Part shown: in pieces, positions 12,496 to 25,279 of the stretch
Numbering within the stretch: position 1 is the first letter of the stretch
How the letters are laid out: every line of letters starts with the position of its first letter
Assembly (NCBI GenBank): GCA_933207985.1
Contig: OW240915.1
Location: 270,114,122 to 270,178,121 of the forward strand
DNA: 64,000 nt
Direction: 5' to 3'
From: Pelobates cultripes
Taxonomy: Eukaryota; Chordata; Amphibia; Anura; Pelobatidae
Made by a program: the position numbers and the translations under genes
Notes under the pieces: model-generated
What the model was told of the DNA's origin: nothing
Database searches by the model: none
What the model saw: only the letters and a program-made list of their open reading frames with translations

Positions 12496-12805
12496 TTAAA
12501 GGGTTACTCAGACCAAAAACAGTGCTTTAATAAAATACTGTTTTTAGAATGAGTAACCTTGGCTGGGAAAGAGGGAGGGGAGGAAGAAAGTTACCCCAAA
12601 AACATACTTGCCATCCCATTTGAAGGCTTAGTTCTCCTTGCAGCCCAATCATCCTCCCATGACGTCACTCCACCCATCTGCCGTAAGGGCGCCTTTTATA
12701 ATCAGAACTAATTTGAGCAGATTCATGTTCCGGGCACTAATGATGCTGCCAGAGGTGGAGTTACCAAACATTGAAGGGGTCGCAGTGTTTGAAATAATTC
12801 TTTAA
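12496..12805. mobile_element. T2-like MITE, degenerate
   Basis: Starts TTAAAGGGTTACTCAGACC and ends AATTCTTTAA. A subterminal hairpin pairs GGTTACTCAGACCAAAAACA with TGTTTTTAGAATGAGTAACC within 12502-12561. The right-hand limit is approximate. Confidence 0.6.
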
Positions 12806-13204
12806 ACAGAGCCCCACGATCCATCCCTTTTTTTTTTCAGTCCTTTGAATAATGGTGCCCTTCTTAACTTCTACTGTATCACTGAACTCTGCTTTGAGGC
12901 CAGGTAGGGGAAAGCACTCTATAAGTTATTATGTATATAAATGTGTGTTCTTGCAATACACTGTTGTTATGTTACTGCAGTTACTTTTCTCAAATAAAAG
13001 TTGAAAATCTCCTTCACACTGAGAAAACAAATTAATAATGTTCTGGAATCCTTGTTATATATCTGGTCATTTCTGATGAACCATTTTACTTCAGCATTTT
13101 ATAGACATTTCTATATAATTCTACATATAAAGCAGCATCTAGCAGATTACTCAATATCATTAAAAAGAAAGTAGGTTTCTATCAGAAGAAATCTTATAAA
13201 AGTA

Positions 13205-13270
13205 CCAATTTGGTCTTAGATATTAATTGCTTTTGTAACCATGGGTAGACTATGGCCTTCACTGGCTATG
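13205..13270 (+). repeat. segmental duplicate of intron 3 sequence next to the exon 3 donor
   Basis: CCAATTTGGTCTTA (13205-13218) followed by TTTTGTAACCATGGGTAGACTATGGCCTTCACTGGCTA closely matches 12115-12180 (ACCAATTTGGTCTTACAT... TTTGTAATCATGGGTAGACTGTGGCCTTCACTGGCTA). This is a direct duplicate within the same intron, about 1.09 kb downstream. Confidence 0.8.
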
Positions 13271-13585
13271 TACACTGCATTTATTTTGTACAAAAGATAT
13301 GACGTAATAAACATTACTCCTAACGTGGACCTATATTTATTACTTTGGTTACATAATATAAGACTGCGTTCACAGTTTTCCAATAGACAGGTAACAATTC
13401 TTCTCAATGATTATAGCACTTCTAATGGATAAAGCCTCTAAGGCAGCCTTGAGGTTAATATGATCCCTTTATCTCTGATCATCCAAACTGAAACATGGTC
13501 ACTCTATAAAAATCATTTATATATTTTTTCTGGATGCATCCATATGTCTCTCTTGTCATTTCTAATCACTTTCCCATCTTTACAG

Positions 13586-13635
13586 GGTGTGAGACTATAT
13601 TGTCGTCTTCACAGCTTATTTACGCCAGTAATTAG
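13586..13635 (+). CDS. PREX2: PREX2 exon 4: start of DEP2
   Basis: A 50-nt microexon-like exon encoding GVRLYCRLHSLFTPVI and two bases of an Arg codon (phase 2), residues 118-134. The acceptor is atctttacag and the donor ag/gtaagc. It forms the first helix of DEP2. It is the smallest exon in the window, yet its translation fits between exons 3 and 5 with no gap. Skipping it would shift the frame. Confidence 0.93.
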
Positions 13636-13755
13636 GTAAGCATTTGGTTACTATGGTAAAACTGATCTTGAGAATTGGTATTTATTCTCTCCTTGTCATC
13701 TGCCTTTCACCATTTGGAATATGTTAATATTAACTTGCAGCCCAAAAATATGCTC

Positions 13756-14123
13756 TTAAAGTGGCACTGTCACATGAATCCTTTTTTTTTGTCACTTTTG
13801 CCTTTATTTTTAAATGTATCTTTTTCATAAATATAAGAAACAGTAGGGACTACTTTTTCGTATGCGGAGTGTGGTCTTAAGCATAGTCCCATTGCTTTCA
13901 GTTACCATGCTAATTTACCCACAATCCATCAGTGAAAATAATCTGACAGAGCGCAATATGTAGCTATCATGGACAGAGGAAAGCAAAATGGCGGCACCAG
14001 GTTATTGAAAAACATAACAAATAAAAATAATGGCAAGAAGCACAGAGAGGTATAGCCATTAAGATGCAAGGGGCATACGGAAAGTAAAGCTGAAGAAAAG
14101 AAAGAACGACAGTGCTGCTTTAA
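13756..14123. mobile_element. T2-like MITE
   Basis: The left end TTAAAGTGGCACTGTCAC and the right end GACAGTGCTGCTTTAA are inverted repeats. 368 bp, non-coding. The TTAA-type ends match the other MITEs in the window. Confidence 0.75.
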
Positions 14124-14652
14124 TGGTGCTGGCCTACATTTTGATCATGGTCTGAGTGCAGCAGATAAACCGCAATTCATTCTTAACAATGGGTGACTCA
14201 GACTTTGTCCGAGCCAGACTCCAGACATGTAATTGATTTAATTAATTAATTTAAATGACGTGTGTGACAAAAACCACCAGATGTCATTGTAATATGAAAG
14301 CCTAAAATAGCTAAAAATGGTTAACATGATTAAAATGGCAGACAACATTCATGCATGATGCTCACATGGACATTCCATTTTGTGAAAATACAATATGCTT
14401 TGAAAACAGGGTCTTGATTGCTATATCCATTTCACTGTTTGCTAGTCGCAACTTATTCACACTCTAAATTACAAAAAAGGAAATTAAAAAAATATATTGA
14501 TATTTTAAGAAATGGACAAATTTTATCATGAAAAAGCAAAATATACAAATAATTTTCTCTTTCTACGTCAGAAATTCAATTGTGAAAAATAAATACAATA
14601 TCTCTGGTTATCAATAGCTTGATAGTGAAACTGGCAATAATTAATGTTTTAG

Positions 14653-16480
14653 TATGCAGATTATGTGAGTAAGAAATTTGGATTTACAGATGCAGAAACA
14701 TGTCTGCTGATACCAGACATTAACTCACCCCTGACCTCAGTATCTTCCAAATTCCTTTCTATTACCTCCTCCCTTGGCCTAACACAGTGGGCTAATACTC
14801 CCACACATGTAGCTGACAATACCCTTGATTTTTTTTTTCTAATGCATGCACTATCTCTAAGCTCCACAACACTCCATTTCCTCTCTCAGATCATAACTTC
14901 TTATCATTTGTTCTTGAAAGCTCCCTCACCCAACAGCCTCACCCTAACCCCTCTCAACTCAGAGGAGACCTGAATTCTCTTGACCTCCAGCAACTCTCGT
15001 CCCAACACCTGTCCGCTTGATCCAGTACCTTCCCACCTTATCAGATCTCTCACCCCTTGTCTTGTACCATCCTTAACACAGATCCTAAACAGCTTTCATT
15101 TGGTGATCTTGCTGCTCCCCTTAAGCATGCTACAGTCGTTCCCATCCTAAAAAAGCCACCCCTAGACCCATCTTCCCCTTCCAACTATCGTCCCATATCC
15201 CTGCTTCCTTTTTCCTCAAAACGTCTAGAAAGACTTGTCTTTACTCATATGACTCACTTCATAAATTCCAACTGTTTCCTCGATCCTCTTCAATCTGGCT
15301 TTCACCCCCTCCACTCTAATGACACTGCTCTTACTAAAGTTACAAATTTACCTAATTAAAGCTAAATCCAAAGGCCCCTACTCCATACTAATTCTTCTTG
15401 ACCTCTCTGCTGTCTTCGACACTGTTGATCATGTCTTCCTTCTCCAAACTTTTCAATCCCTCTGTCTCTGTGACACTGTTCTCTAGTGGTTTTCCTCCTC
15501 TCTCTCCCAACATTCGTTCAGTGTCTCCCTTTGCAATAACACCTCCTCCTCTCGTCCTGTCTCAGCTGGAGTCCCCCAAGGATCTGTTCTTGGTCCACTT
15601 CTTTTCTCTCTTTATACTGCCTCTCTTGGCATACTCATTAACTCCTTTGGATTCCACTACCTTCTGTATGCCAACGACACCCAGATATATCTCTCCTCCC
15701 CTAATCTCTACCCTGCGGTTCTGCAACGTGTCACTGCTTGTCTTTCTTCAATATCTGATTGGATGTCCTCCCACTTTCTGAAACTCAATCTCTCTAAAAC
15801 TGAGCTTCCCTTTTTCCCCCTCATAATGCTGATCCTCCTCCTTCACTCTCCCTGAAAGTTGATGGTGCTTGCATCAGTCCATCCTTGCAAGCTCGTTGTC
15901 TTGGTGTTATCTTTGATCCTGGCCTCACCTTTGCGCCACATATCCAGTATGTCGCTAAAACCTGTCAATTCCACCTTAAAAATATCGCCTGCATCTGCCC
16001 CTTTCTCATGCAAGATGCTGCCAAGGAGCTTGTTTATGCTCTGGTAATCTTTTGCATGGATTACTGTAATTCTCTCTTAGTTGGTCTCCCCAAAAGCCGA
16101 ACTGCCCTGCTATAATTGGTAATGAATGTTGCTGCCAGACTGATCTATCTCACCCGTTGTGCCTCCCTTACCTCACCCCTCTGTCGATCTCTACACTGGC
16201 TTCCTAGATCCTATAGGTGTCAATTCAAAATACTAACCCTTACCCATAAAGCTCTAACCAACTCTAGCCCCTCTTACATTTCTTCCCTGATTCATGGATA
16301 TGCCCTTTCTCGGTCTCTCTGCTCTTCCGATTACCACCTCCTGTCCACTGCTCACACCCTTACTGCTAATTCATGCTTGCAGGACTTCTTGCGAGCGGCT
16401 CCCTTCTTTTGGAACCGCCTTCCTACCCCCGTCAAGCTCTCCCCTAGTCTCCAATTGTTTAAGAGCAGAAACAAAACAAA
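14653..16480 (+). pseudogene. L2-like non-LTR retrotransposon remnant (endonuclease end and reverse transcriptase)
   Basis: Broken ORFs give, in order: a distal endonuclease word (LTQWANTPTHVADNTLDFFF); RT fingers (ATVVPILKKPPLD, SNYRPISLLPFSSKRLERL); palm ([34 protein letters not shown] in shifted frame); and the catalytic box as [13 protein letters not shown], where the first Asp of the usual YADD is Asn. Thumb and tail words follow (LARCLGVIFDPGLTF-like, DYCNSLLVGLP, SLHWLPRSYRCQFKIL). Many frameshifts and stops make it dead. The word set matches the L2 clade; the boundaries are approximate. Confidence 0.85.
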
Positions 16481-16814
16481 GGAAGAACCCATTAAGATTC
16501 AGAGGACAATCTATCTGCTGTACAATAATTAGTCTTTACATCAACCCACAACATGGCTTAATCAGCTATGAATTGAGTTGTAAACTGCTAAATTCGTGGG
16601 GGTCCTTGATCTGTATCACTATATCAGCACAAGGTTAAGAAGATAAGATCTTTTAAAAGGGTCATTAGCCAGCTTCCTTTTAAAGGGGAAGTGACACTGT
16701 GGGGAAGTGATTGCAAATAAGGAGGATCAATGGAAACATTGTTTCATTTCTCCACTTCTCTATATGCTTTCTCTGTTGAAGGGCAAAGGACATTGCTTAC
16801 AATGATGGCTCACA

Positions 16815-17030
16815 GGGAGTTAAGGTGGCCTTTTATTGTGGCCAGCCTAAGGCACACCTGTGCAATAATCATGCTGTCTAATCAGCATCTTGATATGCCA
16901 CACCTGTGAGGTGGATGGATTATCTCGGCAAAGGAGAAGTGCTCACTAACACAGATTTAGACAAATTTGTGAACAATATTTGAGTGAAATAGGCCTTTTT
17001 GATCTTTGAGTTCAGCTCATGAAAAATTAG
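16815..17030. mobile_element. Tc1/mariner-type tail fragment
   Basis: Sequence such as GGTGGCCTTTTATTGTGGCC, CACACCTGTGCAATAATCAT and TGTGAGGTGGATGGATTATC matches, from memory, the end of a Tc1-like family common in fish and frogs. No transposase remains and only one end is present. Confidence 0.55.
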
Positions 17031-17310
17031 GGAAAAAACAAATGTGTTAAGTTAATAGTTTTGTTCCGTGTATTAAATTATATGTTTTAACCATCCATGG
17101 CACATACATCAGTTTTAATAGCAAAGTGTGGCTGTGGAGAGGGTGGATCTGTGGATGCAACCCCTCTAATCGCTGTTTGCATTCATTCGCCCCTCCCCCT
17201 GTGTGACCATCTCCAAAATAACAATTAAACCCCATTTTATATTGATCTATACATTTTTATTGCTGTTCAGTAGCAGGGTGAATTGATCCAGCCTTAGTTC
17301 TCCAGCTGTA

Positions 17311-18165
17311 TTATTATTATTATTATTATTGATATTTATATAGCGCCAACTAATTCCGCAGCACTTTTCAATATTATGAAAGGAGGGGAAATTTACAATA
17401 CATGAGACCATTACACAGTGACACAGGAATAATAGGTGGATGAGGGCCCTGCTCAAACGAGCTTACAGTCTAGATGAGGTGGGGTACAAAAACACAATAG
17501 GGCAGTAAGGGTGACAGCCACCAAACAAGGTGGAAAAGTAGCAGAACTGGAGGTGAGAGTGAAGTATGAGTCTTTAGGAGAGCAAGAGACAGACTTGGGT
17601 AAGTATAGATAAGTTACTCTGGTAGTCCATAAGCATTTCTGAACAGATGTGTTTTGAGGGACTTCTTAAACAATTTAAGATTAGAGTCTCATGTGGGTAG
17701 GCAGGCTGTTCCAAAGGAAGGGAGCCGCCCATGAGAAGTTCTGCAAGCGTGAGTTAGGAGTAAGGGTGCAAACTTAGTATTTGGGGAGATTAATTTTCAG
17801 AAAGCAGGAAGACATCCAATCAGAGATTGAAGAAAGACAAGCAGTGGCCCGTTGTAGGACCACCGGGAAGAGATCGGGGAGGAGAGAGATATCTAGGTGT
17901 TTTCGGCACACAGATTGTAGTAAAATACAAAAGAGAGGCAGTATAAAGAGAGAACAGAAGGGGACCAAGAACAGATCTTTGGGGGACTCCAACTGAGACA
18001 GGACGAGGGGAGAAGGGGTCATTGCAAAAGGAGACACTGAACCAAAGTTGGGAGAGATAGGAGCAGAACCATGAGAAGACAGTGTCACAGAGACCGAGGG
18101 ATTGAAGATCAACAGTGTCCCCTCCTTGAAAGGGTATTTCAACTACAGCTATAGTTGAAATACCC
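17311..18165 (-). pseudogene. L2-like LINE, minus strand, internally deleted, with (ATT)n 3' tail
   Basis: Read on the minus strand, it runs from RT palm ([20 protein letters not shown]) through [16 protein letters not shown]. It then jumps directly to the C-terminal region (residues like THACRTSHGRLPSFGTA around 17690-17765), so several hundred bases are missing. The 3' untranslated part (TTGGCGCTATATAAAT-like, complement at 17336-17353) ends in an (ATT)n tract at 17311-17331. Stops and frameshifts are present. Confidence 0.8.
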
Positions 18166-19719
18166 TTTTCCAAATTCCCTGTCTGCATCTGGGTGGCAGA
18201 AAATTAGTGGAACAAACATGGACACCCATAATCTAACATGTTCTGTAACTTTACACTAAAAATGCTATTTAGACTGCAGAATTATTTTAAGCAATTTGTG
18301 AAGCATTGTTAGGGCTGGTCTGTTATCACTGATAATGATGAACTATTCGTACAATAATAGGGTAAGAAAGGAAATAAAAAATGCTGCTATTCTGTCCAGG
18401 ACTTTCGTATAATTAATTAGAACAGTTTCAGACAATGTAATGTCTATGCAAGCAATTTACTGTCAGCAGTATCTGCTAGCAATTCTTCACTTATTCATCA
18501 CCTATTAGGCTTTGACCCAATACAGGAGGTATGGTTTTCTGCTAAGTGTTACAACATTTTATAAAGCTAGATAAAAAGACATATCTATGTTATTTAAATT
18601 GTTTTAAAATGTTTTGTTTTTTCAGTAAGTATTTGTATATGTGAATTTTAAAAATATAGACATATCTACTAGGATAGAATTTGAAATGCGACTTTAGTGT
18701 AAATATTATATATTATAGAAAAGTGTGTAATAGTATTTCAGGTTTCAGGTACTAGTCCTACTTACAATTATCCCATAATCTGAACTGAGACCTTATCTAG
18801 AGTTCTTTCTTCTTAAATGCATTTTTTATTTCCGGCAAATAATTTTATTTACAATTTTCTGATCTAAATAAAACGTGACCTTAGCCTAGTGTTTATTTTG
18901 AATGCATTACACATTTAAGACTCAACTTGCAATTGTGGCGAAACCGAATCCATCTTAAATGTTCTATATTTTACTGACAGCATAAATATTAGCAATAACC
19001 AGACACATAGTAGCAAACAGAGAGCGTGCAGTAAATATTAACAGCATTAGCATGCTCTACCTCGAGGCAAACTAGTGTCTAAACAATGTGTATGTGGACA
19101 GATTTTAGGATACCCAAGAGAAGCAATGGATTCAATTTGAGAAGTTATTTAGTTTTATATGGGCCACCAAACGTGCTAAGAATCTTAGTAAATGAAGCAG
19201 CAATGTGCGACTGGCTATCTATATTGAAACTGCAAAGTATAACATACAATATAGGCATATATGTGCATCTGAAAGGGCAAATCTATATATCATCATGAAA
19301 AGCCTACAGAAAATATTGTTTGTTTATCCAATGCAAATAGGTCTATCTACAATGTAAGTTGCTTTGAAAAAGGCTCACCATTTCACAAGCAACACTATTA
19401 AATTTGAATGACTATAAATATATTTTTTTTGTTGAAATGTGCAGTCGTATTCTTAGGAAAGACAAATTGACTGAATATTTTGATTTTCAGTCTCTTAGTC
19501 AGAAAAAGATTACAAAACCACCACTGACAGAATGATACATTGGCCAACTGGCTCACAGACTAAATACATTCAGTCTTTTGGTCATTCCAACAATCAGTCA
19601 CTGGTTACTTGCTGTTTAGAATACATGCCCCTTCTTGCAGCAGCATGAAGAGCGGGGACATGGGGCACATACAAAACTATTTGTACCTCCCCATGCACCA
19701 ATCCACTAGCATTAGCAAC

Positions 19720-20063
19720 TAGTGATGTCCCGAACGGTTCGCCACGAACGGTTCGCCGCGGACTCATCATTGAGTAAACTTTGACCCTGTACCTCACAGT
19801 CAGCAGACACATTCCAGCCAATCAGCAGCAGACCCTCCCTCCCAGACCCTCCCACCTCCTGGACAGCATCCATTTTACATTCATTGTGAAGCTGCATTCT
19901 TAGTGAGCTGTCCAGGAGGTGGGAGGGTCTGCTGCTGATTGGCTGGAATGTGTCTGCTGACTGTGAGGTACAGGGTCAAAGTTTACTCAATGATGAGTCC
20001 GTGGCGAACTGTTCATGGCAAACCATTCGGGAACCGTTCGGCGAACCGTTCGGGACATCACTA
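19720..20063. mobile_element. hAT-like foldback (long inverted repeat) element
   Basis: Begins TAGTGATGTCCCGAACGG and ends CCGTTCGGGACATCACTA. The two arms are each about 150 nt and pair through ATTGAGTAAACTTTGACCC, AGTCAGCAGACACATTCC and ATCAGCAGCAGACCCTCC, leaving a loop of about 35 nt around 19870-19905. The flanks are TTAGCAAC (19712-19719) and CTAGCAAC (20064-20071), an 8-bp duplication with one mismatch. The CGAACGGTTCG motif repeats near both ends. Minus-strand ORFs inside are not genes. Confidence 0.88.
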
Positions 20064-20420
20064 CTAGCAACCGAAATTCAATGATCAATAAAAAGGAACT
20101 GACGTGACCAAATGTTGATCAAACTGGAAAAAAAAAATTATCTTTGACCGAATGACCGAAAACACCAAACATATTTTCCGCGCACATACTTACTTGATTG
20201 AAACTAGACTTGTTATAGTAATACTTATAAACCTTCAGGTCCCTATAAGTGATTTATTATTTTGTTGACTATATTGTATCTATAAATTATTGGTTTGTAT
20301 TTGTTGGTGTGCATTGGTAATATTATAATTTGGCATATTACCAAATGTAGCCAGTCACACTTTCATTGATTCCCCCTATTCTAATTGTACTAGAACTTTA
20401 AAATATTGTTGTCTTTTTAG

Positions 20421-21102
<682 letters not shown>

Positions 21103-21175
21103 GGAGACTGTCGGACTAGAGAAGAGGCAATAATCTTTGGTGTAGCACTATGTGACAATGGATTTATGCATCATG
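21103..21175 (+). CDS. PREX2: PREX2 exon 6: DEP2 second half
   Basis: Encodes residues 160-184: GDCRTREEAIIFGVALCDNG then FMHH and the first base of a Val codon (phase 1). The donor is g/gtgagt. It ends with NG-x-x-HH at exactly the place where exon 2 ends in DEP1, and with the same intron phase. The acceptor pyrimidine tract is poor, but the reading frame, family match and strong donor make the exon secure. Confidence 0.95.
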
Positions 21176-22198
21176 GTGAGTGATACAATTGTTTTATTTT
21201 TAGAATATTTGTGTTCAGAGCTTGAAATACATTCTGTTAATATGCTCAAAAAACAGGCCCCAGGATACAATCTGAATCACTAAATTGTTCCTTCCTATGA
21301 AAACATGATACGCTAGTAAACAGTGGCCAGGTGTATAATGCTGGGAGTCCCATGGGACCCAATATGAGACCACGGCTTCAGAATTATTAGATAGGATTGG
21401 TCCAATAGATTTAATGTTAAAACATATAATGTAACAAATATTCCTGCTTTTAAGCCTGCTTTTTAAGCTTTTGAGAGCCTCTGGCATTAAATCATGGCAA
21501 TTACCGACTAAGCATACTAGGTACTAGGCTGTCATATAATATTAAAGAGTTACTCCTTGCACAATGACTACTTCATTGACTTGAAGGGGTCATGATTTCT
21601 GGAGTCTGCAAGTGCAGCATTTCTCTATGAAACGCTGCACATACAGCGTTTAAACTCTCTGCTGCCAGAGAAGTAACTTCACTTCTTACCACCTCACTAG
21701 CCAGCCTGGAACAAGAGTTCTGGAAGGCTAATATGAATCCTGTGCAAATTTGGCATCTGAGGCCAGCACACACTGCATGCTGGCACCAGATAGCCAATGG
21801 TGGCATGGCCCCTCCTTGTGCAATGTCATCCTCTTGGTCGGTGATATCATCTATGGAGCATTGGACTGCAAGGAGAACTTGGTATCTGTGCTGGATCAAT
21901 GTGAATTTGAGCTTTCTTTATATTTTCTTAAGCTGGGTGGCAGACCAGCACAGCAAGTGTTTCTCAAACCAAAACATGAATACTGTTTTTTGGTTGGAGT
22001 AACCCTTTACCCATATATAGATTTAACAATGTACCATCTGCAAAGACTCCACCCCATCCACTTCACCTTAGTGGAGCCCATGGCACATTGCATTTGCCTC
22101 TGAGCTGAGCATGATTAACTTATTATATTTGGCAGTTTACTCTTGATTTTTTAATTTTACTCTAATTTAGATTTTCTCCTTTATGTGATTCTATATAG
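21176..22198 (+). other. PREX2 intron 6 (1.0 kb)
   Basis: Half of it is a T2-like MITE (21542-22010). The rest is unremarkable AT-rich sequence. Confidence 0.8.
21542..22010. mobile_element. T2-like MITE
   Basis: The left end TTAAAGAGTTACTCCTTGCA pairs with the right end TTGGTTGGAGTAACCCTTTAC. A subterminal hairpin (AACCAAAACATGAATACTG against TTTTTTGGTT) sits near the right end. The overlapping ORFs (21573-22103) are spurious. Confidence 0.7.
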
Positions 22199-22341
22199 TA
22201 CTGGAAAAAAGTGAGTTTAAGGATGAACCCCTCTTATTTCGATTTTTTTCTGATGAGGAAATGGAAGGATCCAATATGAAACACAGGCTCATGAAACATG
22301 ACCTTAAAATTGTTGAAAATATCATTGCTAAATCTTTGGTG
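22199..22341 (+). CDS. PREX2: PREX2 exon 7: end of DEP2 and linker to PDZ1
   Basis: Encodes residues 184-231: (V)[19 protein letters not shown], then [15 protein letters not shown] and [23 protein letters not shown] closes DEP2 as YRFRYDD closes DEP1. The charged MKHRLMKHD stretch leads into the first PDZ strand. The acceptor is tctatatag (weak tract) and the donor gtg/gtaagt is at phase 0. Intact, and very close to the recalled mammalian P-Rex2. Confidence 0.96.
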
Positions 22342-23238
22342 GTAAGTAATTATTATAGACTAATTATTTATAAAGTGCTATATATATATATGGCTGAAAT
22401 AACAGTAGGAAAGGAGGTTTGCAAGATGTTACTGTAGCCACTAATATCCAAATTTAAAGGCTTTTAAAGTAAGTGAGTTACTGTAATAAGGAAGGACACT
22501 TGTACAAAACAATTTTAATGCACTTAAAATAAAAATTGGGTGCCACTGAAATTTTCATTTTGTCCGAATACATTTGGGAGGGGGGTGGGGAATTGTTTAG
22601 TCAGATTCAAATTTTGTCCATTTATTAATTATTTTTCAAATGATATTCGGCCAATGTTTTAGTTTTGAATAAAATTCGGAAATGTGATATGACTATATCT
22701 AGCAGCCGTGTGGGATTTCCATATTAAAGGTTACCAAAGTAGGGAGCTGTTTAGTATATAGATAAATCCCTTTTGGTATTCTTGTGTCAATTCCACATCA
22801 GGATTAAGAAGCTGAAAAACCAAAATTGCAAAAAAAGCCCTTCCTTTTCTTAATTTTAGTCTTTCATCAAATTTACCAATACTAGAAAAATATATACTTA
22901 TTATTAGTAAATAGGAGAGGTTAAATGCTTTCCCCCCTTTAGTTTAATAGCCCCCATATGCGAGGCACGGTTGAGGGCACAGAGGGACAAAACTATATAC
23001 TCACTCCTATAGGCCTAACCGTAAAGGTCGGGGTACATGGGGGATTTAGGAAGTTGTATTAAATATTACAGTATACAGTAGCTCTCTCCTTGTAACTAAC
23101 TACACTGAATGAATGAAAGAACAAATTGTGTGGATGGAATTCCGTCCAACAAACAGTTTGGCCTTCATTTTCATTCGTAGGAATTTGCATTCCAAAAAAT
23201 AAATGTTTTTATCCAAAAACGAATGGCCAAGTCTACTT

Positions 23239-23395
23239 AGAATGTAAGCTCACCTGAACTGGGCCCTCATCACCTTCTCTTCCTGTATGCCCAACTTGTC
23301 TGTGGCACCTACTTGTTTGTTAGTTAACCTACTGTACAGTGCTGCAAAATGTGTTGGCGCTTTATAAATAATTATAATTATTAAATGTATTAATA
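23239..23395 (+). mobile_element. LINE/SINE 3' tail (TTGGCGCTTTATAAATAAT type)
   Basis: Runs from AATGTAAGCTCACCTGAACT through GGGCCCTCATCACCTTCTCT to GTTGGCGCTTTATAAATAAT followed by short ATT repeats. The same tail type ends the L2-like copies at 17311 (inverted) and 56950. Probably an isolated, 5'-truncated insertion. Confidence 0.65.
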
Positions 23396-23927
23396 CACAT
23401 CTCTGGTGTTGTTTCAGGTCTAACTTCACAGGTAGAAGTTGGGATCCCCTATTTACTGTTTTTTTTTAGTTTTTGTTTTTTTTAGTAAAACATTGTATTA
23501 GTAAAAATATATGTAAAATCTACACTTCATTGTCTCTCTGTTATCAGTATTCTATTTATTTGCGCCATGTTTTTGTTTTCTAAATAATTAGTTCAATGCA
23601 TTAGTATATTATTAGTATATTATATATTAGTAAAAGTCTGTTACAATGAAGCTGCTATAAGAAGAATAAGAAAGCTCCATAGTTACAGTTTGCCTCAGTG
23701 ACTTGTAGGACAAGGTTATTGCATAACCTACTTCTATCTTCTCACTTCAAAGTCACGTTCCATTTTCCCACTTCTAAGTGTCCTACTGCTACACTTGGGA
23801 ATACAGATAAAGATATTTATCATCCACAAGCACTGAGAACTTGTGTGAGAAGCGTCATCACTCCATTACATAACAACGTGTATGTATGTTAAATAGACTG
23901 TACTGTGACGATCTCTATTACAAAGAG

Positions 23928-23928
<1 letters not shown>

Positions 23929-23967
<39 letters not shown>
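23929..23967. repeat. (TA)n microsatellite
   Basis: About nineteen TA dinucleotides. Confidence 0.92.
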
Positions 23968-23971
<4 letters not shown>

Positions 23972-24224
23972 TTCTGTAGTATATATATAGAGATATCAAC
24001 CTCAGAAATAGACAGACACCACTTTATATGATATTAGTATAAATTATATTAGTATAGTATATATCATAACTGACATGCCCTTTCCAGTTTTAAATTAGAC
24101 CTTGATTTAATATTATTGAATCCGTTTTTTTAAATTATATAATATTTTTTAGATAAACTTTAAAAATTATTTTTCAAACTATTATAATATCAAAACATAT
24201 ATAATTTATAAAGCCATATATCAA

Positions 24225-24226
<2 letters not shown>

Positions 24227-24290
<64 letters not shown>

Positions 24291-24299
24291 TCTCTCTCC
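24227..24299. repeat. (CT)n microsatellite
   Basis: About 70 bp of near-perfect CT repeat with single T and A interruptions. A pyrimidine tract this long inside an intron of a + strand gene could also attract pyrimidine-tract-binding proteins (inference). Confidence 0.95.
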
Positions 24300-24360
24300 A
24301 GACCACTATTTCTCAATGAAGTGATCTGGGTGAAGTGGTCATTTTAACCTTTCCATGTAA

Positions 24361-24975
24361 AACATTGCCATTTTATTAACCCTTTAGTGATCAGACCATT
24401 TTTCAATTTTCTTACCGTTAAGGACCAGGGCTGTTTTTACATTTCTGCGGTGTTTGTGTTTAGTTGTAATTTTTCTCTTACTGTACCCACACATATACAG
24501 TTTTCTCAACATTAAATTGTCATTCTAAAGATACCATTATTTTCATCATATAATTTACTATAAAAAAATACATAAAATATGATTAAAAAATATAAATACC
24601 ACACTTTTTCTTACTTTGACCTTTGACCCCCAAAATCTGTTATGCATCTACAACCACCAAAAAAACCTGTGCCAAAAAGTTTCTAATTTTTGTCCTGAGT
24701 TTAGAAATACCCAATGTTAACATGTTCTTATTTTTTTTTTTTTTTTGCAAGTTATAGTGCTATAAGTACAATATTTATATTTTTTAAATTTATCAATAGT
24801 GACATTGTAACACTGCTATCTGTCATAAATCTCTGGGTCACATATAAGGCTTGATTTTCTGTTTTTTCACATTGAAATTTGCCAGATTGGTTATGTTGCC
24901 TTTGAGAGCATATTGTAGCCCAGGAATGAGAATAACCCCCATGATGACATACCATTTGCTCCCCATGTACAGGTT
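24361..24975. repeat. dispersed repeat, unclassified
   Basis: Begins near AACCCTTTAGTGATCAGACC and contains CTTACCGTTAAGGACCAGGG and AGTTTAGAAATACCCAATGT. I recognise this wording as an abundant frog intergenic repeat but cannot assign a class. It runs directly into the next repeat. Confidence 0.5.
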
Positions 24976-25279
24976 TTAGGGTGTCCCAGTGCCCAGACTG
25001 CCACCACAACCACTTACACATCTATAGGGCTCCCAGTGCCAGGAATTGGCTTATTGGTCAAGATTCCTGTCATCATTCACATAATTTTCACTTCCTCTGT
25101 CTTGTTTTTCCACTTTTCAAAAATCCAAAGCACTTCGGAACTTAAGCACTTCGGAACTTTGGTTCGGCACTTCAGAACTACCGAACTTCGGCACTTCAGA
25201 CATTCGTAAGCATCCGAATGTCTGAATTGCATGAAATTCGTCAGAATGTACATACGAAACGAATTTCACATGTGTACTA
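24976..25279 (+). mobile_element. partial copy of TAGGGAT/TAGACATGT hAT-like MITE family
   Basis: Matches 31190-31460: TGCCACCACAACCACTTACA, TAGGGCTCCCAGTGCCAGG, then a cluster of CACTTCGG and CGAACTTCGG words, ending CACATGTGTACTA. The left part with the telomere-like tract is missing. Confidence 0.75.

Larger units (their letters stand above)
12091..13585 (+). other. PREX2 intron 3 (1.5 kb)
   Basis: Contains a degenerate T2-like MITE (12496-12805). A duplicated fragment of the exon 3 donor region, centred on 13205-13280, is described separately. Nothing else recognised. Confidence 0.75.
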
